DNA of 64,000 nucleotides from Apophysomyces variabilis (taxonomy: Eukaryota > Mucoromycota > Mucoromycetes > Mucorales > Mucoraceae), in contig MZZL01000405.1 in the NCBI GenBank assembly GCA_002749535.1, positions 372,001-436,000 on the forward strand, written 5' to 3'. Shown piece by piece: positions 1 through 10,445 of this stretch. Below the pieces are notes generated by a model. That model was not told the origin of the DNA. It saw nothing but the letters and a program-made list of their open reading frames with translations, and searched no databases. The position numbers were made by a program, and so were the translations under genes. Position 1 is the stretch's first letter. The number at the start of each line of letters is the position of its first letter.

Positions 1-77
1 ACTCTTCTTTGAAATGCTACATAACTACAAACATGCAATACAACAGATAAAAGCAAAACTAAAAATGATCCGATCTA

Positions 78-1762
78 TCATGTCAAAATTTCTACACCGT
101 CTTCGGTGACCAACATCGTATGCTCAAACTGAGCTGATCGCTTGCCATCAACTGTTACCGCAGTCCAGTTATCGGGCCTGAGAATGCAAAATTAGACTCA
201 TTATCATATATTTCTAATCAAAACTTACCATAATTCGTCCCTCCATGTGCCTTCACAAATCATAGGCTCAATTGTGAAGACATGACCAGGTCGACATATA
301 CCAACGGCTTTGTTATCTATTTATTACGCGGTTAATGTTTGGTAATAGAGTGGTGAACCGACTTACTAGCATAGTGAGGTACGTTGGGAGAACAGTGGAA
401 GAGTTGATTAATTCCATGACCGCAAAAGCTACGTACGACGGAGAACCCATTCTTTTTCGCATGCTCTTCGATGACCTTGCCAAAATCGCGATATCGAACA
501 CCAGGTTTAACTGAATAACCCTAGTCAGCAATCTTGATATCGTTCAAATGTAGCTTACCCATCGCGATGGCTTTCTCCAGACACTCGCGCGCCGTCTTTA
601 CCAGTTGCTGTCCCTTCTCGTCAACGTTACCAACCAAGTATGTCTCGTTCAGGTCACCGTGGAATCCGTTGTAGTAACAGGTAACGTCAATGTTCACAAT
701 ATCACCATCCTTCAAAGGACGCTTATCCGGAATACCATGGCAAATGACTACCGAACATTAATCAAATGTGCCATGGAATGAAATAGTGGGTTGCCCTTTT
801 TACCTTCATTAACCGAACTAGAACAAAACCAAAAAATATTCTTTTAGACCTCTACGCATAACCTTATTCTAAGACGTACGTGCAAACTGATTTTGGGAAG
901 TGGTAATAGTTCAAAGGTGATGGGTATGCACCACGCTCAATAGTTGCCTCGTGAATGATGCGATCTAATTATGTAATGTCATGAATGAGCGTATCCCTGC
1001 GGATTGAACCGCTTACCAATTTCGTCTGTGGTGATACCAGGGCGGATGGCGGCCGCACCGATGTTGAGCACCTCTCGAGCGATCTGCATAATTCCTTGTT
1101 AGTTAAAACGCATCGTTGGCAACTACCTGTAATTACCTTGCAAACTTTTCTCATGCCTTCAATCTCATCTTTGTCTAGAACTTTGATGGAAGAACTTGCG
1201 CGAACGTTTTGCTCCGAAATGGGGATTCCTGTTATGATATTAGCAAGCGATTGGGAGTAGGGCTTCAGCGGGTAATACCATCTTCGGCATAATCAGCTAT
1301 ACAAAGCAATCATTTACATACCCAGCCGTTAATATCTTAGTTCATACGCTTTGTATGTTAAGAGAAACTTACGACGTGGGATGGATTTGGGGACTTCACG
1401 CTTGGGAGACAGAGGGTACACCGCTCGCAGGTCACCGGTATAACGGTAGTTAGGGAAGGGGTTATGTGGTTCGCCTTATTCAATGCTTCATGAGCGCTCC
1501 TGATCTTTGAAGTTAGTTCAGGGACTTACTTTCAATCTTTGCCTTGTGGACCCCTTTGTGCAATGGCTAATTTGAACATGTGAAATGAGTTACAACTCAG
1601 ACATCTTTTCTCTCAGTTGTCGGTTACCCAGTTCTTTTTAAAGCATTCCTGCGAACAGAAGAAGGAGCCTTCAATTTTAAGCTTAATGCATGTTGGACAT
1701 TGAAGTTTGGCAGGCTTCCCACAGCTAGGTGTTTGGCATACTTTGTCACTAACGTCAGCCAT
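78..1762 (-). CDS. MAP1: Methionine aminopeptidase 1 (12 exons)
   Basis: Cytosolic metalloprotease that removes initiator methionine from nascent proteins at the ribosome. The spliced product is 356 aa. Residues 1-45 carry the MAP1-type zinc finger ([19 protein letters not shown]), which in this family mediates ribosome binding. The catalytic fold follows, with [17 protein letters not shown] (metal-binding Asp), [11 protein letters not shown], and C-terminal [13 protein letters not shown]. Exons, in transcription order: 1762-1628, 1566-1530, 1474-1373, 1296-1279, 1228-1137, 1083-1017, 964-880, 817-804, 747-559, 510-367, 316-229, 177-78. All junctions are GT-AG and the sum is 1071 nt. Two exons are only 18 and 14 nt, so gene finders may miss them. 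The start was chosen because the zinc finger begins nine codons after this ATG. Confidence 0.95.
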
Positions 1763-2050
1763 CGGATACTTTAAAAGAAAAAAAAAGGTACCACTAAAAC
1801 TTTGACAGATCTTTAAAGTCTCGTGCTTTGTGGCTTATTGGCCTAGGTGTTTCACCGACTTACCGGCCTCTTCCGTACTGAAAAAGTGGTTGTGCTATAC
1901 GTAGGAAACTCTTCCTCTTTTGACAAGAAGTTCATAGCTGGCCTTATAGGATATTTTTCACATTGCTTTGAACCATAAAGCCATTCAGCATCTCATCCTT
2001 CGCAGCTTGTTCACCGAACCGTTTTACCACATTATACGCTTGCATAAATT

Positions 2051-3423
2051 ATGGCCTCCAGCACCCATACCAACATTCCCCGATGCATGCAGGGTATAAC
2101 CCTAGTCCAAGTGCAAAATCGAATCTATCGCATACCTACAGCTTCACTTGAAGGAGGACGTCAGTCTAGCAAAGCTGGTAATCTGTGCAACGAAGTGGGT
2201 CATAGGTACCTAACTGCGTGCTAGTTTCAGACAGCCACGACGATGAGACTGATACGATCTATAAGGAAGAAATTGTAACCTATTATCATCCTGTCAATCG
2301 GACTTTTCATGGAATATTGATTGGTAAGGTCAAAACATGGCGTTCTTTTTTCTTATACAGCCTTAGGACGAGGAGGAAGCACCTTAAAGCAGCTTAAAAT
2401 TGAAACCGGTGCTCGTATTGATATTTGTAATGGAAAAGACAGTGTCATGATCAAAGGAACACAAGATAAGGTGGATAAAGCTAAGGAAGCGATCGATCGT
2501 GTGATTAAGAAAGTGAGTCAAAAGCTAACTGGCTATCACCACGGATCTCAATTGCTAAATCTTTCATTGTATCCTAGGCTTATGATACCTCACGCCCAAC
2601 GCATTTTCTGTCTTTTCCAATCATCTCCAGCGTCGCAACCCGTAAACTTGAGGAGTTTCAAGCTTCTATCCTGTCATCGACCTTCAAATGTGACGGTTTG
2701 GATTCTTCTGTCTTAGTCTTACCTGCCAATCTACATATTACGTTGGGCGTCTTTAAACTGCTTAGTCAAGCGGAAATTGAGAAAGCTGTTCGATTCCTCA
2801 AACAAGAATGCCCAAAAGTGGTAGAAGATATCCTTCAGAAAAAGAGGTTAACAATTCGCCTACGCAACTTAATGTCCATGCAAGCAAATCCAGGTATGTG
2901 TGTGGACAAGAGATAGTGATCGTAAAAATCGAGTGATTGGACGTATATGTGCCTTTAGTCAAGACAAACGTGCTCTACATCGCAGCAGAGGACGAAACAG
3001 ATAATAATTGCTTGGATGCGTTATGCGGTAACAGACTCATTATTCCCTTTTGGGATGCGAATTACACAGTCTGACGTACCAAATACTTTTTTAGCGGCTT
3101 TGATTAACAAAATGGTTGAGGGTGGTTTCCTAGAAAAAGAAGATCGACCTTTTAAGGTATGCTATTTATCTATCGCCGGCCCAATAGTACTTAACGCTAG
3201 TGATTAGATGCATATCACATTGATCAATACAAAGTATCGCAGTTCGCAAAACGGAGATCAGGAGGAGGAACTTGAGCGACAGCCAATCGATGCTCGACCG
3301 ATTTTGAAGGCATACGGCGATCTGGATCTGGGAACAGTACATATTGAAAAATTACATATCATGAAAATGGGTCACAATGGTCCTGGCGGCACATACATTA
3401 GCGAAGGCTCAATTACGCTCTAA
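2051..3423 (+). CDS. ASCC1: ASCC1-like protein: KH domain plus AKAP7-type 2H phosphoesterase domain
   Basis: Probable homologue of activating signal cointegrator 1 complex subunit 1, which in animals takes part in alkylation repair and transcription as part of the ASCC complex. Exons 2051-2198, 2231-2323, 2361-2512, 2578-2893, 2959-3027, 3095-3156 and 3208-3423 join to 1056 nt (351 aa). A KH domain spans about residues 55-131 and has a GRGGSTLKQLKIETGARID core; the GxxG loop reads LGRGG. From about residue 132 an AKAP7/ligT-like 2H domain follows, with two H-[IT]-T/L signatures: NLHITLGVF and KMHITLINTKYR. The C-terminus is GTYISEGSITL. Assignment rests on domain order and motifs; the cellular role in this fungus is inferred. 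Confidence 0.85.
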
Positions 3424-3865
3424 TTTAACGAAGTGGACAGAGATCGTACGGGTTTCGGATATGATGATAATCGAAAAATAGATTAATATGGAAATGTAGA
3501 GCTACCTCATTATTATTACTTGATCCATGGTATAACTACAGCTTTTTTCAAACCATTATGACAGAATATCTTGCCCCGTGAATCTGGAAATGCTTTACAA
3601 CCCGGCAATGGAAGAACATAGAATAATCCGCTCTCGATCAATAACAGAACTTTGTGTCGGATTAAGCATACCACGCAAGAACGGGCTGATGACAGCGCGA
3701 TCGTGCAATAATTTTGTTTACGGGGAAAACATAAAGCATTTCTTAAGCACGTATCCAAGCAATTGGCATCTGTCCAATCAAATTACAGTTGATTGGCGCA
3801 AAAACCGATGCCCTTTTTGACTGGGACTCCCACAACGCTTTAACCCAGGTAGGCACCTATTGCCC
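3424..3865 (+). other. Intergenic stretch before the flavin reductase gene
   Basis: Holds the 3' flank of the ASCC1-like gene and the promoter region of the flavin reductase gene. Open frames of about 80 codons occur on both strands but lack recognisable motifs, and they overlap each other antisense. I see no gene here. Confidence 0.6.
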
Positions 3866-4861
3866 ATGTCATTGCCTCGGCTGGCTCGTTCGTTTACGTC
3901 TGCATTCAAGCCTCCTACTGTACGATTCTTCTCAAGTAGGAATGTAACAGAGGAGGTGCGCAGTATTATGCGGAAAGTTCCGCAGCCTGTCGTCGTTGTC
4001 ACTACTTCGAGTGCTAAAGACGCGACCCACAGACGCGGCATAACCGTATCATCTTTTACCTCGATATGCCTTCACCCAGATCCGCTTGTTTCCTTTTGCG
4101 TTCGGATTCCCTCCCGAGCTTCCGAACTTCTCCATGCCTCTGGCAGCATGGTCGTCAACATGCTTAGCCATGAACAAGTTCAACATTCGGTTGTCTTTTC
4201 TTCACCTAACGCAGACCAGTTTAAGGATGTTCCATTCTATGATGACTCTGAGACAGGTCTACCGGTTCTCATGGGGACTTTGGGTTCCATGTACTGCAAG
4301 GTCTTTAATGTCATGTCTTTGGGCGATCATGAGTTGTGGATCGCCAAGGTTATCAAGGTAGAAGAAGGCGTTGGTAGTGCCCATGGCAAACGGGAAGAGG
4401 CTCAACCATTACTGTATTACGATCGGCGGTATAGAAGTGTAGGTGAGCAAGTATTTATGAAGGCGTTCGAAGACAACACGTTAGATACACGACGATGGAT
4501 GCATCGTGCTCATGTCAGGATGGCATGGAATTATCTACGCGATCTCGGAAAAGAAAACGCCACACCTACCATTAAGAAGACTATCCGAGCGCATTTCGAA
4601 AAGAACGCATCCAAGAAACAGATGTACCACGAGACAATCACCTCTTTTTACATTCATTTGATTGACCTCGCTATCCAAGCGGAAGGAGACGAGGACGACT
4701 TTTTCACCTTTATCCATCATTTTCCAGCGCTAGGAAATCCACGCACCATAGACACCTACTATTCCCCAGCATTACTTAAATCGGCCGAAGCACGCCACCG
4801 ATTCGTTCCACCAGACCTAAAACCATTGCCGTCTCATTTGACACCTATAGAAAAATCCTAG
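3866..4861 (+). CDS. Flavin reductase-like (FMN-binding split barrel) protein with an extra C-terminal domain, probably mitochondrial
   Basis: Single-exon gene of 331 aa. Residues 1-28 are basic and Ser/Phe-rich with no acidic residue (MSLPRLARSFTSAFK), like a mitochondrial presequence. Residues 32-190 form a flavin-reductase-like domain. Its family marks are PQPVVVVTTSSAKD, RGITVSSFTSICLHPDPLVSF, SEQ-like MVVNMLSHEQ, and LYYDRRYRSVG at the end of the barrel. Members bind FMN/FAD and reduce or use flavin with NAD(P)H. From about residue 195 there is a second helical domain containing MHRAHVRMAWNYLRDLG, YHETITSFYIHLI and TYYSPALLKS. This resembles small stand-alone bacterial proteins of unknown function as I recall them, so the protein looks like a fusion. 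The first in-frame ATG is used; an upstream TTG is not a credible eukaryotic start. Confidence 0.85.
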   Translation: MSLPRLARSFTSAFKPPTVRFFSSRNVTEEVRSIMRKVPQPVVVVTTSSAKDATHRRGITVSSFTSICLHPDPLVSFCVRIPSRASELLHASGSMVVNMLSHEQVQHSVVFSSPNADQFKDVPFYDDSETGLPVLMGTLGSMYCKVFNVMSLGDHELWIAKVIKVEEGVGSAHGKREEAQPLLYYDRRYRSVGEQVFMKAFEDNTLDTRRWMHRAHVRMAWNYLRDLGKENATPTIKKTIRAHFEKNASKKQMYHETITSFYIHLIDLAIQAEGDEDDFFTFIHHFPALGNPRTIDTYYSPALLKSAEARHRFVPPDLKPLPSHLTPIEKS

Positions 4862-6993
4862 AAAAATAATGCATTCTATTGCTATTGCTATTATCCAAAT
4901 CACATGGCTTCTTCTATCGACATGCTGCCAGGACAACTATCCGGCATTGAGGTTCCAAAACACAACAGCTTTGTATGGAAATGAAATCATTCGTTGTGTT
5001 GAATGACCATATGTGCGATATCCAGTGACCTCGCCTGGGGTAGTATGCTGATCTGTGCGATTTGCTTTTGCACGGATATATCTGATGAACCGTTTTATGC
5101 GCTTGCGACGAAAAATGCTCGTATCTACACGGATGGGTGTTTGATCACTCATTATATTCTGCGCACAGAAATACTGATTGAGTTGCCCAATTCATCGGGC
5201 AGATCATTATCGCTCTCAAGCGGTGACGTCTTAGGGGCTGAAAGTGATGAATTACCTATAGAGGAGACTAACACATGCGCATTATGAAAAGTGCCTAAAA
5301 CAAACACTGCAAATGTTCGTTCTGAAGATAACCATTCCCATTGGGTGAGCTTCATGCGCCTTTGTTCTTGGTCACTGTACGATAGTCTCGTTGAAACACG
5401 CAGTTTCTATCCGTGTTGGTCTCTGCTCGACGACCGCTTGTTGCATAACGTGTGCAACTCTAGACCAATGTTTGGCGATCATTGTGTATGCGGTCATGAC
5501 GTTTGTTTGATGGATGATGCATGCAATACATTTAAGGTTCAAACTGGATCAAAAAAATGGAAAAGGAGGCTAACGCTACATGTGCTATGTTGTAGAACTT
5601 TAAAACGTTAAATCGCACAGTTGCATCGCACATATCCTAAAAGTTCGGAATGAAATACTTTGTATGTAGTTTACCTCTTATATCATTAAGGAACTAAGAG
5701 AAAAAGGAAAGAAAATGTCGCTGCTATCTGAGGATTAGGACGATAGCACACGCGCGTAACATGAGGTCTCGTTATTCTGATTCGTATCGCTGCTCAACTC
5801 AGGAAATAGTGAATGAAAACAAGGTAATGAACAGAGATACGCTCATCATGATATACCCTGACCATTCAATGTAGTTCTGTATGACAAGAATCTTTCTGTC
5901 TTGCCTCGTTTCCATTTTTTTTGGGTCAACTAATTCTAATTACAAAAGGAAAAATATTCACCGATTTGACAAAGCAAGCTCAAGAAGAAATACTCTTTCT
6001 TTTTCTAATTCATGTGTTTGTCCCAAGGTTATGGTTAGATCTGTCTATTTGTGTCTGATGTGAAACGGTTGCTTTGATTCACTCCATGTTCTTCTTTTAG
6101 CAAGTGATAAAGTTAGGGAACGTGATGTGCCATAGCCATAAGAAAAAAAAAAGCTGTTCATTATGTTCGACGAACCCAATGTGTCCATCTTGTGTTCTGT
6201 CTGCAGACCAGAGAACAGACCAGCATGACTAGAAAGGATCTCCACGCTTGATCCTTATAGTGCCATATTCATATATCATGAGATCAAAAGTATAGCTCGT
6301 ACAATAGAAGGAAGCCAAAAAGGAAGGTGTTCCCAGCCTCTTGTTCATTTGGGTTGATTAAGTCCACACCGTATAGAAACAGAGTGAACAACCCAGACAA
6401 AGGATCCATTCGTTGTGGACAAAGGGGATGTTAGATTAGCAGTGGCTAATACATCATTCTACATGGCCACGGAAACAGGAAAATGTTACTCTCGCGCACT
6501 TAAGGATAAATAAATATACCGACCCAATGTTATAAAACTTGTGGCACACATTAGAGAGAGAATAATCTATGTTGACAAAAACCAAGTTAGTCCTCTTTTT
6601 TTTCCCTTCTATGAGTCTGAGAGCACTTTCGTCTGGCTAAATTACAAGCAAAAAAGACCATCACACGATCATACAGCACCCAAAAAGGAAGCTATCACAA
6701 GTGTTGCTATTTGAAAATACACTGAGAAATTTGGGGAAGGGGAGATAGAAAAAAAAATAGAAGAAATATTGAGCGGAAAAAATAGGATATGAGTACGCAA
6801 ACATCGAGAGAAGAGGGAAGAAAGGGGATTTCCTTTTAAAAGAAGCAAAAAGAGAATAGTTTTACATTGCACGCGAAGGGAGAAAAAAATACAAGCTTAG
6901 TGAGGTAGAAAGAACAATAGAGAAGAGATGTAGAGCATGCAAAGTGCAGAATCAAAAAGAGCAGAGAGATGAAATCATTTACAGTATATGAAA
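4862..6993. other. Gene-free 2.1 kb between flavin reductase and bHLH genes
   Basis: Short open frames up to 106 codons occur on both strands (for example 5003-5287 and 5291-5611 on plus, 5152-5355 on minus). None shows a domain or a set of splice-joined exons I could defend. The right-hand part (about 6200-6990) is A/T-rich with poly-A/T runs and is probably the 3' UTR of the minus-strand bHLH gene. Confidence 0.5.
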
Positions 6994-7988
6994 TTAACCG
7001 TCTCGCCGAAAAGATGCATGACTACCCATATGTGGCTGCATTCCAGATAGATCCAGTGGATGCCCTGGTGGAATCATCTGTTGTTGTTGTGTTGGTGGTG
7101 GCGGTGCTTGTTGTCTCTCTACGCCCAAACCACCCATTCTAACTCGATACATTTCCAGCATTCCCTCGAGTTCCTGAAGTCTTTGTTGGTGTTGTCTCAA
7201 TTTCTCATGTAATAATCGAATATGGTCTACAGACTTCTTCAGGATAGTGCCTTTGTTCGTCTTGATGGCGTCTCGGTCTGGCAATAGAGTGGCTAATTCA
7301 TTGATACGTTCGTTGATATTATCCCTTCGTCGGCGCTCGACCGCATTATGTGACTCACGACGTCGTCTTTTCTTTTCAAATAAATGCTGCATGCTAAGAA
7401 TAAACATTATGTGAGCCATCTGCTCACATGTCCCGTCCTGATTTCAACTACTTACTTTCGTTGTTGCATTTCCTCGTCCAAACTACCTGCACTTGTCGGG
7501 GAAACAACGGGAGAATCGGATCTTCTACGTGGATGTTGATGGTGCTGTTGCTGTTGGTGCTGTTGTTGTTGATGTTGTTGATGATGTTGTTGTTGCTGAG
7601 TTTGTGGGGTATGATAATACAAAGTTTGTTGTTGTAAATCTTTACTTCCACGAGGTGGCGATGCCAAGAGGCCTTGTTTTGATTGTGGTTGGTTCAGAAT
7701 GTGGGTGGTAGTACTATAGGAGGCTTGTAAATCGTATTGCTGTGAGAAAGGTTTGGGAGACACGGGTGTATTAAGTGGCATAAATGAGTGTTGCATCTTC
7801 TGGTCTTGATTTGGAGGAGAATCGAGTGAAGAGGTCGTCAAAGGTGAGGGGAATGCCTTGGTATTATCGTTTCCTATACTTGCTGCGGCAACAGCCATAT
7901 CGTGCGATTGATGTGTCTGTTGTTGGTGCTGGTGTTGTTGCTGTTGGGTCGGATGAACTGGAGGTTGTTGAAACTGTACGTTATACAT
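6994..7988 (-). CDS. bHLH-leucine zipper transcription factor with Gln/His-rich N-terminus
   Basis: Two exons, 7988-7456 and 7393-6994, join over a 62-nt intron to 933 nt (310 aa). Residues 1-175 are low complexity, rich in Gln, His, Ser and Pro, with CAA/CAG runs giving poly-Q/H around 7530-7600. The basic region [20 protein letters not shown] contains the H/E/R residues that read CANNTG E-boxes. It is followed by helix 1 [13 protein letters not shown], the loop, and helix 2 [20 protein letters not shown] zipper-like heptad [17 protein letters not shown] comes next. It resembles the USF/MITF/TFE type of bHLH-Zip proteins in fungi. Target genes cannot be inferred. The reading frame stays open for 86 codons upstream, but that part is pyrimidine-rich Ser/Leu sequence like a 5' UTR, so MYNVQF is taken as the start. 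Confidence 0.88.
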
Positions 7989-8449
7989 GAGAAGAAGGGC
8001 TAGCGAATAAGAAAAGAGAGAGTGACAGAGAGAGTGAGAAAGTGAGTGTGTAAGCGAGGGAAAAGAGGAAGAAAGAAAAACGAGGCGCAATAAAACAGAA
8101 CGAAAAAAAAAAAGGTCGAAAGGCGTGTGTAAGTGTTTTACTGAAATCCACAAGGGAAAAAGGTGAGGCCATGAGATAACCTTGTGACACAAATCACGGG
8201 TGCCATAACACAGTAACATTACGACATGAAGCCTTAACACCTTCATTTTCCTAAACTATCACTATCCCCTCGCCTATCTTCCTTTTTAAAAAGACCTCAT
8301 TATAGAAGTTCTTGGCCATCCTTTATTATGCATTAAAATGACATTTCATTCGCTTCGTCTGTACTGACTTCGAAATAGCGATGTGCGGAGACGAACAAAA
8401 CATGGATCGATATCAGATCATGATGGGGACCTTAAGCTAATTTAGTCAA
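7989..8449. promoter_or_regulatory. Presumed promoter and 5' UTR of the bHLH gene
   Basis: On the minus strand this is a long C/T-rich tract (positions about 7990-8150) immediately upstream of the bHLH start codon, as is common for fungal 5' UTRs. No specific factor-binding site was recognised. Confidence 0.35.
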
Positions 8450-8950
8450 AGATATATATATATTTCTGTAGCAATAGGATCCAAAGCGCCTGATGCATTC
8501 TAGCGTAATCTTGAACAGCGATGTCCTTGTGTATTTCATCAATGCCACTTCTACTCTGATTTTACCAACGGTTTCTCTTTTTTGGGGCCTTCTTGAATCT
8601 AAACCAGCAATTCCTTTTATACAATCGAAACAAAGCAAGTAAGGAAGAGTCAACAAAGTCTTGTATTCTTAGTTTTGTTAGAGCATCCACAACAGAGCGA
8701 AAGCGATGGGTTCTGTAATTTTTCCGTAACAGTAAAAGTTCCCATTTTCATAGTATCTGTCAACAGTATCCATGACAGACTCCACATATCCACTTTTGAC
8801 CAGGCACGCCTTCTCATCATGTGCACTTTTCTGGAAACCAACCAGAATTTTTCGTTAAGTTATGGTATTGACTCGTAATCTGGCTGCCGCTTCGAATTAT
8901 GTATTCAAGTGCTTGCTCCAAGGTCAATGCGCATTTGTTTGCCATGTGCC
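8450..8950 (-). pseudogene. Decayed protein-coding relic, family not identified
   Basis: Three minus-strand segments have the codon texture of real protein but sit in different frames. One at about 8840-8940 reads CALTLEQALEYIIRSGSQ. The next, about 8690-8836, reads AHDEKACLVKSGYVESVMD then RYYENGNFYCYG and EPIAFALLWML. The third, about 8530-8620, reads DSRRPQKRETVGKIRVEVAL. A one-base frame change is needed between the first and second near 8837, and stops intervene before the third. I could not connect them by sensible GT-AG introns, so a dead copy of a gene is more likely than a live one. The style recalls multicopy lineage-specific ORFs of Mucoromycota, but that link is from memory. Confidence 0.4.
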
Positions 8951-10445
8951 TATGCAGGCAGAGGGACAGAAACGGAAAGGGGTGGGAAGTTATTGCACAA
9001 CTCTTCCTCCATTTGACTTACACAATAAAAAGACTATTGTCAAATGATCTTACGAGCAAAGCAGAAAGTTCAAGACACAGTCTGTTGTACTCCGGCTTTC
9101 AATCTTCAGGATCACTATCAACAATGTTGTTCCATCTGCAGTATTGTGCTTTTGAACAACCTGCAGACAGAGCTGTACATAACCATATTGCTTGGCAGCA
9201 TTCGAAGCTGAATCACGATTTTACTGCATGGTTCGTGTCTGTATCAAGAGCAAAGTTAAAGCAGCAACTCCTGGAAAACGATACAAATGACCAGAATTGA
9301 CGAGGCGTGTGATAGGTTAATGTTAGAAATTTGCAAGGTTTTGCCTCTGGTTTAGTACTTTTGAAAAGCTTAAGGAAGACAGAGTTTAACCTCTCACGTG
9401 CTTGTCAGAACGCAATATTGGGAGGCTCATGACTAGACGGATAGTAAATTGCTGGAAGGACCCGAATCTGCGTCAGTGCCATAGCATTCTGGGTTGCCGT
9501 ATCTCATCAGACGGGAAAGCCTTAGTACAATTGATAACAATACGCAGACGCACCCTAATTCATAGTTAAAAACATGGGACATTTGCAATCTATACTAAGT
9601 TTCAAGCTAAAGACTTACTATGAAAGTCTGAAAAATCAAGCTTTTCTAATAGCGTCCGCAAGCTTCTAAAGACATTCTGTAGCTGTAAAAGAAGCTTTCA
9701 AACTTTGTAAGGCAGTTTTGCTGAAACAGATTTTTACTCATTTCTCACAACTATTAGACTCAGAGTTTATCTTCTGTTTACTGTTTGATGGTAATCCCTG
9801 ATAAAATAAGAAAAGCTTTCTAGAGCTACACCGGATAAGTGGATCGAGGTTGAAATAACAAAATCAACGATCATAATTTCTACACCATCCGTCTAAGAAG
9901 ACCGAAGCCGCCCGTGTAGATTGCCAGAGTAGTGTCGTTCTACCTCATTGACAGTTTTTTTTTTTGATAATTCCGTACAATTCCCCATTAAACATACTCT
10001 CACATAACAGAGTATTTCTTGCCGGATATACAAAGACGTTGGCTGATTATGTGAGCCTCGATTCCCTCTCTAAGGTCCTTAGCATTGTCCGTAATGTATT
10101 CTATGGCATCTACATCTTGGGTGATTTTTATTTGTCCATCTTTCTCAGCTTGCAGGACCTTTCGTTGTTTTTAATAGGCATCACTAAAGGCAAATCTGGT
10201 GCTGTTATTATTTACATACTGCATTCCCTGTATTAAGCGGCACTCGATGAAAGAAGTACAGTTCAGTAGGTCACCATGACTTGAACTTCAATGCATTTTC
10301 GGACCCGCACAAGCCACGTTGTCAAAAGCAGGCTGCTTGAATGCGTGACTTTGTTGTGGCTGCCCAAAAAGCCCAATTTCTTTTTTTTGCGGAGAGGAGA
10401 AGCAAGACCATCCGTTCCTAAACCTCTGTTATCTTCCGTATCCCA
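8951..10445. other. Gene-poor stretch upstream of NMD3
   Basis: No supportable gene. A plus-strand frame of 134 codons at 8899-9300 partly overlaps the antisense relic and has no recognisable features. On the minus strand about 10040-10165 reads as plausible protein (LQAEKDGQIKITQDVDAIEY then ITDNAKDLREGIEAHIISQR) and may be another coding relic. Confidence 0.4.

Noticed and set aside
3860..3865. Upstream TTG as start of the flavin reductase
   Set aside because: Non-AUG start is unnecessary; the ATG at 3866 gives a good mitochondrial presequence.
5003..5611. Two consecutive plus-strand frames of 94 and 106 codons
   Set aside because: No domain, no splice-joined partner, and comparable frames exist antisense; likely chance.
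7989..8246. 86-codon in-frame N-terminal extension of the bHLH protein
   Set aside because: The extension translates a pyrimidine-rich tract into Ser/Leu/Phe runs without conserved features; it fits a 5' UTR better.
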